Part shown: piece by piece, positions 54,605 to 62,326 of the stretch
How positions within the stretch are numbered: position 1 is the stretch's first letter
How the letters are laid out: the number at the start of each line of letters is the position of its first letter
Source: Rhizobium leguminosarum
GTDB lineage: Bacteria; Pseudomonadota; Alphaproteobacteria; Rhizobiales; Rhizobiaceae
Length of the DNA: 64,000 bases
Direction of reading: 5' to 3'
Assembly: GCF_001679785.1 (NCBI RefSeq)
Contig: NZ_CP016286.1
Coordinates: 3,222,001 to 3,286,000 of the forward strand
Program-made: the position numbers and the translations under genes
The notes under the pieces: generated by a model
The model's input: the letters and a program-made list of their open reading frames with translations, nothing else
The model's database searches: none
What the model was told of the DNA's origin: nothing

Positions 54605-54874
54605 GCAGACCGGCAGCGGCGGCGTGATTGCCGCCCTGCCCTTTCGCGCCCGTAAGCAGCGCCGGCGCCCTTGAGCCAGGCTCGCTTGCTTGCGATTTTC
54701 GGCGCCATTTTTCTTTTTCGCATATTTTTTGAAAGCCATGTCGAAACGACCGGTGGCCGCGCCTCATTGTTTCGGAACGGCCATGCCGCTCCGCCGGGCT
54801 TTACGGTTTTCGGAATCTCGATCCCCGCTATCGGCATGCCCGGATCAACGCAACAACGAGATCAGGAGTTTTCC

Positions 54875-55213
54875 ATGCAATATGCTCTCATCATTCGCGA
54901 AGCCGCCGAGGACTTCGCTCGCCGTGGCGATCCCACCTACCGCGACGGCTGGGTCGCCTACAGCCAGGCGCTCGCCCAGGCCGGGATCATGACTGGCGGC
55001 GCCGGGCTGACGGGCCCTGAAACCGGCACGATCGTGCGCCGCAAAGGCGAGGACCATGATGTGCAGGACGGCCCCTATCCGGACGGCAAGGAACAGCTCG
55101 GCGGTTTCTATCTGATCGACGTCCCCGACATGGACACCGCGCTCGAATGGGCGACCCGCGTTCCGATCTCCGACAAGGGTTCGGTCGAGGTGCGCCCGCG
55201 CCTGCAGATGTGA
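54875..55213 (+). CDS. YCII/DGPF-domain protein linked to an ECF sigma factor
   Basis: The ATG at 54875 after AGGAG gives 112 residues (MQYALIIREAAEDFARRGDP). The DGPF-like signature reads DGPYPDGKEQLGGFYLI (about 70-86), ending VEVRPRLQM. Proteins of this type are found next to ECF42 sigma factors and are considered part of their module. It ends 7 bp before the sigma gene. Confidence 0.9.
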   Translation: MQYALIIREAAEDFARRGDPTYRDGWVAYSQALAQAGIMTGGAGLTGPETGTIVRRKGEDHDVQDGPYPDGKEQLGGFYLIDVPDMDTALEWATRVPISDKGSVEVRPRLQM

Positions 55214-55220
55214 GGTGGCA

Positions 55221-56465
55221 ATGCCGCTCGATGCCGGACGCGCTGCCGAAAAGGTGGCGCGTCAGTCCTACGGCAAGCTGATCGCCTTTCTCGCCGCCCG
55301 CTCGCGCGACGTGCCGGCGGCAGAGGATGCATTGTCGGAAGCGCTGGCTTCGGCGCTTCGCGTCTGGCCGGAACGCGGCATTCCCCGCAATCCGGAAGCC
55401 TGGCTGGTGGTGGCTGCCCGCCGCAACCTCATGCAGGCGGCCCGCCACCGCACCGTCGAGGCCAATGCACAAACGACGATATCGGTCGCCTTCGAGGAGG
55501 CGGAGGAACGCATGAATGCGGCCGGCAGTGCCGTCTTTCCCGATGAGCGGCTCAAACTGCTCTTCGCCTGCACCCATCCCACCATCGACAGCTCCGTGCA
55601 TACGGCGCTGATGCTGCAGACCGTTCTCGGCATCGAGGCGAGAACCATCGCACGGACCTTCGTCGTTTCGCCAGAAACAATAAGCCAGCGGCTGGTGCGG
55701 GCCAAGGTGAAGATCCGCGATGCCGGCATTCCCTTCGCCGTCCCGCCTCGCCCCGCCTTGCCCGGGCGGTTGGCGGCGGTGCTTTCGGCGATCTACGCGG
55801 CTTACGGTCTTGGCTGGGACGGTCTCGATGGCGAGGAAGAGCGCCATTCGCTCGCCGGCGAGGCGATCTGGCTCGGCCGTGCGCTTCTGGCGGTGCTGCC
55901 GAACGAGCCGGAAGCGATCGGCCTGCTGTCGCTGATGCTCCACTGCGAAGCCCGCCGCAGCGCCCGGCGCGACGATAGCGGCCGATATGTGCCGCTGGAC
56001 GAGCAGGATGCGGCCGCGTGGAACGCGATCATGATTGCCGAGGCGGATGCACTGCTGCGCAAGGCCGGCAGCTTCGACCGTTTCGGCCCCTTCCAGTGCC
56101 AAGCGGCGATCCAATCCGTGCATGCAGCGCGCCGGCTGTCGGGAACGACCGACTGGCAGGCGCTGACGACACTCTACGCAGCGCTGGTGATGATGAAGCC
56201 GATGCTGGGTGCGCGTGTCAGCCAGGCTGCGGTGATCGGCAGGGCCTCGAGCGCCACTGCCGGCCTGGAGCAACTCGACAAGCTCGATCCGCGCGACATC
56301 GCAAGCTACCAGCCCTACTGGGCGGTGCGTGCCTTTCTCCTGACCAAGGCCGGCGATGATACCGCGGCAGCCGATGCCTATATGACAGCCATCGGCCTCA
56401 GCGACAGCCCCGCCGTGCGCGATTTTCTCACCGGCCGGCTAAAGGACGCGTGGCAGGCGATATGA
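55221..56465 (+). CDS. ECF42-type sigma factor with C-terminal extension
   Basis: The ATG at 55221 has GAGG at a good distance and gives 414 residues. The N-terminal half is sigma-70 region 2 (AARSRDVPAAEDALSEALASALRVW, then PEAWLVVAARRNLMQAARHR) and region 4 (LFACTHPTIDSSVHTALML, VSPETISQRLVRAKVKIRD). The C-terminal 220 residues are a helical TPR-like extension (DGLDGEEERHSLAGEAIWLGRALLA, FQCQAAIQSVHAAR) typical of ECF42. No anti-sigma gene is adjacent, so control probably acts through the extension. Confidence 0.9.
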   Translation: MPLDAGRAAEKVARQSYGKLIAFLAARSRDVPAAEDALSEALASALRVWPERGIPRNPEAWLVVAARRNLMQAARHRTVEANAQTTISVAFEEAEERMNAAGSAVFPDERLKLLFACTHPTIDSSVHTALMLQTVLGIEARTIARTFVVSPETISQRLVRAKVKIRDAGIPFAVPPRPALPGRLAAVLSAIYAAYGLGWDGLDGEEERHSLAGEAIWLGRALLAVLPNEPEAIGLLSLMLHCEARRSARRDDSGRYVPLDEQDAAAWNAIMIAEADALLRKAGSFDRFGPFQCQAAIQSVHAARRLSGTTDWQALTTLYAALVMMKPMLGARVSQAAVIGRASSATAGLEQLDKLDPRDIASYQPYWAVRAFLLTKAGDDTAAADAYMTAIGLSDSPAVRDFLTGRLKDAWQAI

Positions 56466-56470
56466 GGCCA

Positions 56471-56514
56471 CTGCATAATTCCTTAAATCGGAGCCGATTT
56501 AAGGAATTATGCAG
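56471..56514. repeat. Perfect 44-bp palindrome
   Basis: Two 21-bp arms (56471-56491 and 56494-56514) are exact inverted copies around AG. The arms start CTGCATAATTCC and contain TTTAAGG-type AT-rich sequence. It lies 5 bp after the sigma gene and directly before a repeat of the GCGTCC type. Confidence 0.95.
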
Positions 56515-56524
56515 CAATTCAGAG

Positions 56525-56569
56525 TGTTACAGCGTCCTTTGCGCGTCCGAAAGACGCGCGGCGCTGTAA
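56525..56569. repeat. Short palindromic repeat, GTTACAGCGTCC type
   Basis: Hairpin with inner GCGCGTC-CGAAA-GACGCGC and outer TTACAGCG / CGCTGTAA arms. Same family as 26553, 32426 and 50697. It ends next to the stop of the MotB-like gene on the opposite strand. Confidence 0.85.
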
Positions 56570-57601
56570 TCACTTCTCGGTCAGCTTCAGCTCGATGCGG
56601 CGGTTGGTAGAGCGCGCATCCGGCGTATCGCCAGGCGCGATCGGCTGGAACTCGCCGAAGCCGGCGGCAACCAGCCGGTCGGCCGGCACGCCCTGTGCGA
56701 TCAGGAACTTGACGACCGAAATCGCGCGCGCCGAGGAGAGTTCCCAATTGTCGCGATAGCGGCCCGTTCCGCCAAGCGGCACATTGTCGGTATGGCCATC
56801 GACGCGCAGCACCCAGTTAATCTCGGGCGGAATTTCCTTGGCAAGATCGAGAAGGGCGCTAGCAAGCTTCGCCATCTCGGTCCGCCCCTCCGGGTTGAGA
56901 TCGGCGCCGCCCGAGGGAAACAGCACTTCCGACTGGAAAACGAACCGGTCGCCGACGATGCGGATATTTTCGCGGTCCGAAAGGATCTCGCGCAGACGGC
57001 CGAAGAAGTCGGAGCGGTAGCGGTTCAGCTCCTGCACGCGCGCGGCGAGCGCCACGTTGAGGCGGCTGCCGAGATCGGCGATCTTGGTCTGCGAGACCCG
57101 GTCTTTCTCCTCCGACGCCTGAAGGGCTGCTTCGACGGCGGCGATCTGGCTGCGAAGCGCTGCGATCTGCTGGTTCAGCAGTTCGACCTGGCTGAGCGCC
57201 CGTTCGCTCACCTGCTTCTGCTGGTCGAGCTCCTGCGTCATCGCCCCGATCCGCTTTTGCGCCGCATCCTGGCCGCCCGAACCGGCATTCAGCAGCGCCT
57301 GCAGCCGCGACCGGTCACCTTCGGCACTGGCAAGCGAGGCCTGCAGATTGGCGACCGAATCCTGGAGATCCTGATTGCTGCCCTTTTCAAGCGCAAGAAG
57401 CTGCGTCAGCTCGTTGATCTGACTGTTGAGACGATTGAGCACCTCATCGCGTCCGCTAATCTCGCGGCTGAGGATGAATTGCCCGACGACAAAGACCGTC
57501 AGCAGGAACATGATAGAAATGAGCAGCGTCGACAGCGCGTCGACGAAACCCGGCCAGTAATCCACCGTGCGTTCGCGGCGCCGGTTGCGGGCAAGAGCCA
57601 T
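56570..57601 (-). CDS. MotB/OmpA-like peptidoglycan-binding motor-type protein
   Basis: A 343-residue protein with one membrane segment (about 20-43, within DALSTLLISIMFLLTVFVV, whose leading Asp corresponds to the MotB proton-path Asp). A long periplasmic coiled coil (about 50-190) with many Gln/Ala heptads follows, then a C-terminal OmpA-like domain (VDGHTDNVPLGGTG; NRRIELKL). It pairs with the MotA/TolQ-type gene 3 bp upstream. It is not a canonical flagellar MotB because of the long coiled coil. Confidence 0.85.
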   Translation of the reverse strand: MALARNRRRERTVDYWPGFVDALSTLLISIMFLLTVFVVGQFILSREISGRDEVLNRLNSQINELTQLLALEKGSNQDLQDSVANLQASLASAEGDRSRLQALLNAGSGGQDAAQKRIGAMTQELDQQKQVSERALSQVELLNQQIAALRSQIAAVEAALQASEEKDRVSQTKIADLGSRLNVALAARVQELNRYRSDFFGRLREILSDRENIRIVGDRFVFQSEVLFPSGGADLNPEGRTEMAKLASALLDLAKEIPPEINWVLRVDGHTDNVPLGGTGRYRDNWELSSARAISVVKFLIAQGVPADRLVAAGFGEFQPIAPGDTPDARSTNRRIELKLTEK

Positions 57602-57604
57602 GGC

Positions 57605-58708
57605 TTACTTGCCCTCGCTCTTTTCTGCGTGGCTGGCGCGGTCGCGCAAGCGCTCGCCCCTCTCGCCGCCGCGCTCCTGCACGCCGATGCGTTCGGCAAG
57701 CCGGTCGAGCGTGCGACGCATCGCCTTGGCCTCGTCCTGCTGCGCCTCGATCCAGTCGCGCAGCATCTGCTGCTCGTTGCGCATGTTCTTGACGAGGCCT
57801 TGAATGCCTTCGGCAAGGCTTGCCATGGCGGCGACGGAGCGCTGGCTGCCGGCGCCGCCCTCTTCGGAGACCTTACGCAGATAATCGGAGAGCGCGCGCA
57901 TGTCGTCCGAGGAAGCGCCGGAAACGGCCTCGAGAGCTGGGGCAAGATCGGAGCCGACATCCGTGACCGAGGACAGCCAGTTTTCCAGCTCCATGTAGAA
58001 GCGGTTTTGCGCGCGGCCGGCCTGCAGGTCGAGGAAGCCGAGAATGAGCGAACCGGAAAGGCCGAGCAGCGAGGAGGAAAACGCCTGGCCCATGCCCGAA
58101 AGCGGCGTGGAAAGCCCTTCCTTCAGCGCCGAGAGCACGTCTCCGGTGCCGTTCGAGCCGGCATCGAGGGACTGGATGACAATGCTGATCGAACCGATCG
58201 TGCCGATGAGGCCCCAGAAGGTGCCGAGCAGGCCGAGGAAGACCAAGAGGCCGATCAGGTAGCGCGAAACGTCGCGCGATTCGTCGAGGCGGGTGGCGAT
58301 CGAATCGAGGATCGAGCGCAGCGCCGTCGTCGACAGTGCCAGTGAGGACTTGCGGCTGCCGAGCAGCGCCCGCATTGGCGCAAGCAGCCGCGGATTGCGG
58401 TTGACCTTGTCGGCGCTGCCGGCGGCGCGGAAGGAATTAAACCAGCGCACCTCGGGGCGAAGCGCCAGTACATGATTGAAAACAAGGATGATTCCGACCG
58501 CGAGAACGCCGAGGATCAGGCCGTTGAGGCCCGGGTTGTGCATGAAGGCGGTTTGCGTCTGCCGGAAAAGGATGGCGGCGATAAAGCCGACGATGACGAG
58601 GAAAAGCAGCATCGTCCAGAGGAAGGGCATGGGGCTCGAAAGCCTGTAGGCATAAGTGCCCGCCGTCTTTTCGGTGGAGCCGATCTCCGCCACATTCACA
58701 TTTTCCAT
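57605..58708 (-). CDS. MotA/TolQ/ExbB-like proton-channel protein
   Basis: A 367-residue inner-membrane protein. Two N-terminal membrane segments (about 28-50 and 63-82) and two further ones (about 150-185 with YLIGLLVFLGLLGTFWGLIGTIGSI, and 215-240 with PLSGMGQAFSSSLLGLSGSLILGF) flank a cytoplasmic loop. This arrangement is that of MotA/TolQ/ExbB stator subunits. The C-terminal tail is charged (RLRDRASHAEKSEGK). It should form a proton-driven complex with the downstream OmpA-like partner; the role of that complex is unknown. Confidence 0.82.
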   Translation of the reverse strand: MENVNVAEIGSTEKTAGTYAYRLSSPMPFLWTMLLFLVIVGFIAAILFRQTQTAFMHNPGLNGLILGVLAVGIILVFNHVLALRPEVRWFNSFRAAGSADKVNRNPRLLAPMRALLGSRKSSLALSTTALRSILDSIATRLDESRDVSRYLIGLLVFLGLLGTFWGLIGTIGSISIVIQSLDAGSNGTGDVLSALKEGLSTPLSGMGQAFSSSLLGLSGSLILGFLDLQAGRAQNRFYMELENWLSSVTDVGSDLAPALEAVSGASSDDMRALSDYLRKVSEEGGAGSQRSVAAMASLAEGIQGLVKNMRNEQQMLRDWIEAQQDEAKAMRRTLDRLAERIGVQERGGERGERLRDRASHAEKSEGK

Positions 58709-58820
58709 AGGTTACGCAGCCTCCGGATTCCCTGCTGGCGGAGACTAGAACAACATTGTGCCGAATTGAAGTATGCCGGGGAGAAAACCGTGACTTTACA
58801 ACAGCCAGATTTTCGTTCGG

Positions 58821-59621
58821 TCACTTGGCGGGAACCGGCCGCTTGACGACTTCGATCAGCGCCTTGTGGATAATCTCGTTGCCGGCGACGATGGTGCCGC
58901 TCTCCAGCATCGTTGCGCCTCCGTCCCAATCGGTGGCGAAACCGCCAGCTTCACGGATGAGCAGGATGCCGGCCGCCATGTCCCACGGCGCAAGCTCGGC
59001 CTCCCAGAAACCGTCGAACCGCCCGGCCGCGACATAGGCAAGATCAAGCGTCGGCGAGCCCAGGCGCCGGATGCCTGCCACTTCGCCCATTACGTGGCGA
59101 AGCTCGACCAGGAACTTGCCGTGATTGCGCTTGCCGAGAGCCGGCACGCCACAGCCGATGACGCAATCCGACAGCGCCCGGCGCGCGGCGACGCGCAGGC
59201 GCCGGTCGTTAAGGAAGGCGCCGCCGCCGCGCTCGGCGGTATAGAGCTCGTCGGTCGCCGGATTGAAGACGACGGCGGCAACGATCTCGCCGTTGCGCTC
59301 GAGAGCGACCGAGACCGCGAAGGCTGGGATGCCGTGCAAAAAGTTCGTCGTGCCGTCGAGCGGGTCGACGATCCAGCGATGCGCACCGTCCGTGCCCTTG
59401 ATTTCCTCACTTTCCTCGCCGAGGAAGCCATAGGTCGGACGCGCCTTCAGTAGCTCTTCCCTGACGATCTTTTCGGCCTTGCGATCGGCGGTGGAAACGA
59501 AATCGCCCGGCCCCTTCACGGAAACCTGCAGGTTCTGCACTTCGCCGAAATCACGCCCCAGCGATTTTCCTGCCTTGAGGGCAGCCTGAACCATGACATT
59601 GAGAAGAGCTGAACGAGCCAT
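58821..59621 (-). CDS. Inositol monophosphatase family protein
   Basis: Li-sensitive-type phosphatase fold. The start MARSALLNVMVQAALKAG at 59621 gives 266 residues. Metal ligands are visible in GEESEEIKG (about 66-74), WIVDPLDGTTNFLHGIPAFAVSV (about 82-104) and WEAELAPWDMAAGILL. The enzyme hydrolyses inositol-1-phosphate or related sugar phosphates. It is single, between the MotA-like gene and cheB. Confidence 0.94.
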   Translation of the reverse strand: MARSALLNVMVQAALKAGKSLGRDFGEVQNLQVSVKGPGDFVSTADRKAEKIVREELLKARPTYGFLGEESEEIKGTDGAHRWIVDPLDGTTNFLHGIPAFAVSVALERNGEIVAAVVFNPATDELYTAERGGGAFLNDRRLRVAARRALSDCVIGCGVPALGKRNHGKFLVELRHVMGEVAGIRRLGSPTLDLAYVAAGRFDGFWEAELAPWDMAAGILLIREAGGFATDWDGGATMLESGTIVAGNEIIHKALIEVVKRPVPAK

Positions 59622-59864
59622 CGGGCATTTTCCTTGGGACTGATACGAGGTCCGCGCTGCCAGGGGCGGGAAGTGTCCCTGAACATGCATGACATGCAGC
59701 GCTGCATAGATTGGCGGCCTCAAGACCACAAAATCGCGGAAATTTCAAGGGGAGGCGCGCATGGCTGACCTGCGGCGCCAGAAACCGCCGATCTTATTCT
59801 GGACGGAACAACTCCGACGGCATCTTCGAATACTTGCGGCTTGCACGATTCCGTTGAAACCGAC
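59622..59864. other. Intergenic region between the phosphatase and cheB
   Basis: 243 bp with no convincing gene or hairpin. The ATG at 59761 opens only a short frame with no recognizable content. Confidence 0.5.
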
Positions 59865-60893
59865 TTAAAACTTCTGCTGCGTCATCAGCACTTCACGAGC
59901 AATCTGATCGAGCGGCAGGACCCGGTCGACGCCGCCTATGGCGATCGCCTCCTTCGGCATGCCGAAAACAACGGAACTCGCCTCGTCCTGCGCCACCGTG
60001 TAGGCGCCGGTCTGGTGCATTTCCAGCATGCCGCGCGCGCCGTCGTCGCCCATGCCGGTCATGATGATCCCCATGGCGTTCGAGCCGGCCGAGCGCGCCG
60101 CCGAGCGGAAGAGCACGTCGACGGAAGGCCGGTGTCGCGACACCAGAGGCCCGGTCTTGACGCTCACATAGTAGCGCGCACCCTGGCGTTCGAGCAGCAT
60201 GTGCTTGTCGCCTGGCGCGATCAGCACATGGCCGCGCAGCACCGGATCGCCATCGACGGCTTCCTTGACCTCGACCTCGCAGAGCCCGTTCAACCGCTTG
60301 GCGAAGGCGGCGGTGAATTTCTCCGGCATATGCTGGACGATCACCATGCCAGGCGCATTGGCCGGCAGTTCTTCCAGGAACTCGCGCAGTGCTTCGGTGC
60401 CGCCGGTGGAGGCGCCGACGCAGACGACCATCTCGGTCGTCTTCGCCATGGCCCGCCCCGTCGGCGGCGGCAGCATCACATCCGCGGTCAGCTTCTTGGC
60501 AGGCCCCTCCACTGAGACGGAGCGGATGGTTCCGGCGGCGCGGCGGACGTTGGAAAGCCGTGCATGCGAGGCGCTCTTGACGACTTCGCGAATGCGCATC
60601 GCGTCGTCGGAAAGGCTGTCAGCGGCGCCGATCTTCGATTTCAGGATGACGTCGACGGGGATCGGCCGTTGCGACATCAACTTGCGCAGGAAGGTGATGC
60701 CATCCATGCGCGGCATCTCCACATCGAGCGTGATGACATCGGGGATCTCTTCCTGCAACTTCCGCGCCGCCATGAACGGGTCGGATGCGACCGCCATGAT
60801 CTCGATATCGGGATCCTGCTCCAGCACATGGGTCAGCGTCTGGCGGATGCTGGCGGAATCGTCGATGATGAGAACGCGGATTTTCTTAGCCAT
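59865..60893 (-). CDS. cheB: Chemotaxis methylesterase CheB with shortened receiver domain
   Basis: Demethylates or deamidates receptors. The start [15 protein letters not shown] at 60893 gives 342 residues; the longer frame upstream reads through the repeat. The receiver has D11-D12 and phospho-acceptor D57 ([10 protein letters not shown]). After QRPIPV (residue 80) it jumps directly to DVILKSKIG, where other CheB proteins have about 23 more residues (V-M-x-SSLT...GA-I/V). The conserved Thr/Ser is therefore missing, while the Lys is retained. The methylesterase domain is complete: [19 protein letters not shown] and [11 protein letters not shown]. The sequence change may make activity less dependent on phosphorylation. 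Confidence 0.93.
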   Translation of the reverse strand: MAKKIRVLIIDDSASIRQTLTHVLEQDPDIEIMAVASDPFMAARKLQEEIPDVITLDVEMPRMDGITFLRKLMSQRPIPVDVILKSKIGAADSLSDDAMRIREVVKSASHARLSNVRRAAGTIRSVSVEGPAKKLTADVMLPPPTGRAMAKTTEMVVCVGASTGGTEALREFLEELPANAPGMVIVQHMPEKFTAAFAKRLNGLCEVEVKEAVDGDPVLRGHVLIAPGDKHMLLERQGARYYVSVKTGPLVSRHRPSVDVLFRSAARSAGSNAMGIIMTGMGDDGARGMLEMHQTGAYTVAQDEASSVVFGMPKEAIAIGGVDRVLPLDQIAREVLMTQQKF

Positions 60894-60904
60894 AAGTGCC
60901 CCTA

Positions 60905-60954
60905 ATGCATGCCAGTCCAGAAGTGCGCAGCGGTTTTGGGATGACGGGATGCGC
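60905..60954. repeat. Short palindromic repeat between cheB and cheR
   Basis: GCATGCC-AGTCCAGAAGTGCGCAGCGGTTTTGGGATGAC-GGGATGCG. Same family as 54159 (GCGGTTTTxGGATGAC core) and 27227. It fills most of the 62-bp gap between two genes of the chemotaxis operon. Confidence 0.75.
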
Positions 60955-60955
60955 C

Positions 60956-61813
60956 TTAGCTGCGCTGGAACACCGTATTCGAGACCTGCTTCAACGGCAG
61001 ATCGAAGCCGGTGATCGATTCGGAATGACCGATGAACATATAGCCGCCCTTCGCCAGGCAATCACAGAGGCGGTTGAGAACACCGGCCTGAGTCTGCTTG
61101 TCGAAGTAGATTAGCACGTTGCGGCAGAAGATGACGTGCATCGGTTCGCCGATCGCGTATTTCTCGTCCATCAGGTTCATACGGGCAAAACCGATCTTGC
61201 TGCGCAGTTTCGGCGTGATGCGCACCTCCCGCCGACCCGGCTGCTTGGCCGTCAGCACGTATTTGCGCTGCAGGTCGCGCGGCACGGGTGCGATCAAATC
61301 TTCCGGATAGATGCCACGGCGCGCCGTCTGCAGAACGTCGGTGGAAAGGTCGGTCGCCAGCACGCTGTAGGAGACGTCGTTGCGGCCTTCGGCAAACTCC
61401 GCCAGCACCATGGCCATCGTGTAGGGTTCCGCCCCCGTCGAGCAAGCCGCACTCCAAGTGCGGATAGTCCGCACGCCGCTATTGGTGATCGCCGGCAACG
61501 CCACGCTCTGCAGGTAGTCGAAATGCTTGGCTTCGCGGAAGAAGTCGGTCTTGTTCGTCGTCACCACGTCGATGAGGTAGACGGTTTCCTGGGCGAGGCC
61601 ATCCTCATTAAACAGGAAGTCGCAATAATCGTCGAATGTCGCGTGGTTGGTTGCGCGAAGGCGGCGCCTCAACCGGCCTTCGAGCATCGTCAGCTTGGTT
61701 GGCGGCATCTTGATGCCGCTATAGTCGTAGATGAACCGGGCAAGCTTGTCGAAATTGCGCTTGCTGATCCGGTCGCCCGGCAATTGGGTTTCCACCGCTG
61801 CTGCCATACCCAT
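60956..61813 (-). CDS. cheR: Chemotaxis methyltransferase CheR
   Basis: SAM-dependent enzyme that methylates receptor glutamates. The 285-residue protein has the N-terminal helical domain ([26 protein letters not shown], about 27-52) and the catalytic domain with [30 protein letters not shown] (SAM site, about 118-134), and [12 protein letters not shown]. It follows cheW by 30 bp. No CheA is encoded in the visible part of the cluster. Confidence 0.96.
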   Translation of the reverse strand: MGMAAAVETQLPGDRISKRNFDKLARFIYDYSGIKMPPTKLTMLEGRLRRRLRATNHATFDDYCDFLFNEDGLAQETVYLIDVVTTNKTDFFREAKHFDYLQSVALPAITNSGVRTIRTWSAACSTGAEPYTMAMVLAEFAEGRNDVSYSVLATDLSTDVLQTARRGIYPEDLIAPVPRDLQRKYVLTAKQPGRREVRITPKLRSKIGFARMNLMDEKYAIGEPMHVIFCRNVLIYFDKQTQAGVLNRLCDCLAKGGYMFIGHSESITGFDLPLKQVSNTVFQRS

Positions 61814-61843
61814 AGAATGCAGTACTCCGAGTTGATGCGCGGA

Positions 61844-62326
61844 TCAGGCCGCCGATTGCAGTGCCGAGGCATCCTCGCGCGACAGCAAGCGTGCAAGATC
61901 GATGATGACGACAAAACCGTTTTCACGGCGAACGACGCCGGCGATATAGTCCGAGCGCCAGCGCACGCCGATATCGGGCGCCGCCTCGATCTGCTCACGC
62001 CGGAACGGCGTGACCTCGAAGACCCGGTCGGCCACGAGGCCGAGCGTCAGCAGCCGGCTTTCCATCGGCACGTCGAGCACGAGCACGCGCGTGTGCGGCG
62101 TCGGCACGGTCTTCGTCATGCCGAGCTTCAAGCGAAGATCGATCGTCGGCACGCCCTGCCCGCGCACGTCGCGCAGACCGAGCAAATAGTCGGGACCATT
62201 CGGAATCTTGAAGGCCTCCGCATAGTCGAGGATTTCCCGCACCACCTCAACCGGCACCGCGAAGATCTCGTCGCCGAGGCTGAAGGTCACGAATTGCGCT
62301 TCCAGGGAGGTCGTGGCCATGATCAT
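61844..62326 (-). CDS. cheW: Chemotaxis adaptor CheW
   Basis: Couples CheA to receptors. The start [24 protein letters not shown] at 62326 overlaps the receptor stop by 4 bp (ATGA) and has GGAAAGCGC just upstream; 160 residues. CheW blocks are [40 protein letters not shown] and [23 protein letters not shown]. The gene order mcp-cheW-cheR-cheB on the minus strand suggests one receptor-signalling unit. Confidence 0.96.
   Translation of the reverse strand: MIMATTSLEAQFVTFSLGDEIFAVPVEVVREILDYAEAFKIPNGPDYLLGLRDVRGQGVPTIDLRLKLGMTKTVPTPHTRVLVLDVPMESRLLTLGLVADRVFEVTPFRREQIEAAPDIGVRWRSDYIAGVVRRENGFVVIIDLARLLSREDASALQSAA

Noticed and set aside
56570..58708. MotA/MotB-like pair considered as a Zorya-type anti-phage system (ZorA/ZorB)
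   Set aside because: No ZorC, ZorD or ZorE gene is adjacent; the neighbours are a sigma factor and an inositol phosphatase.
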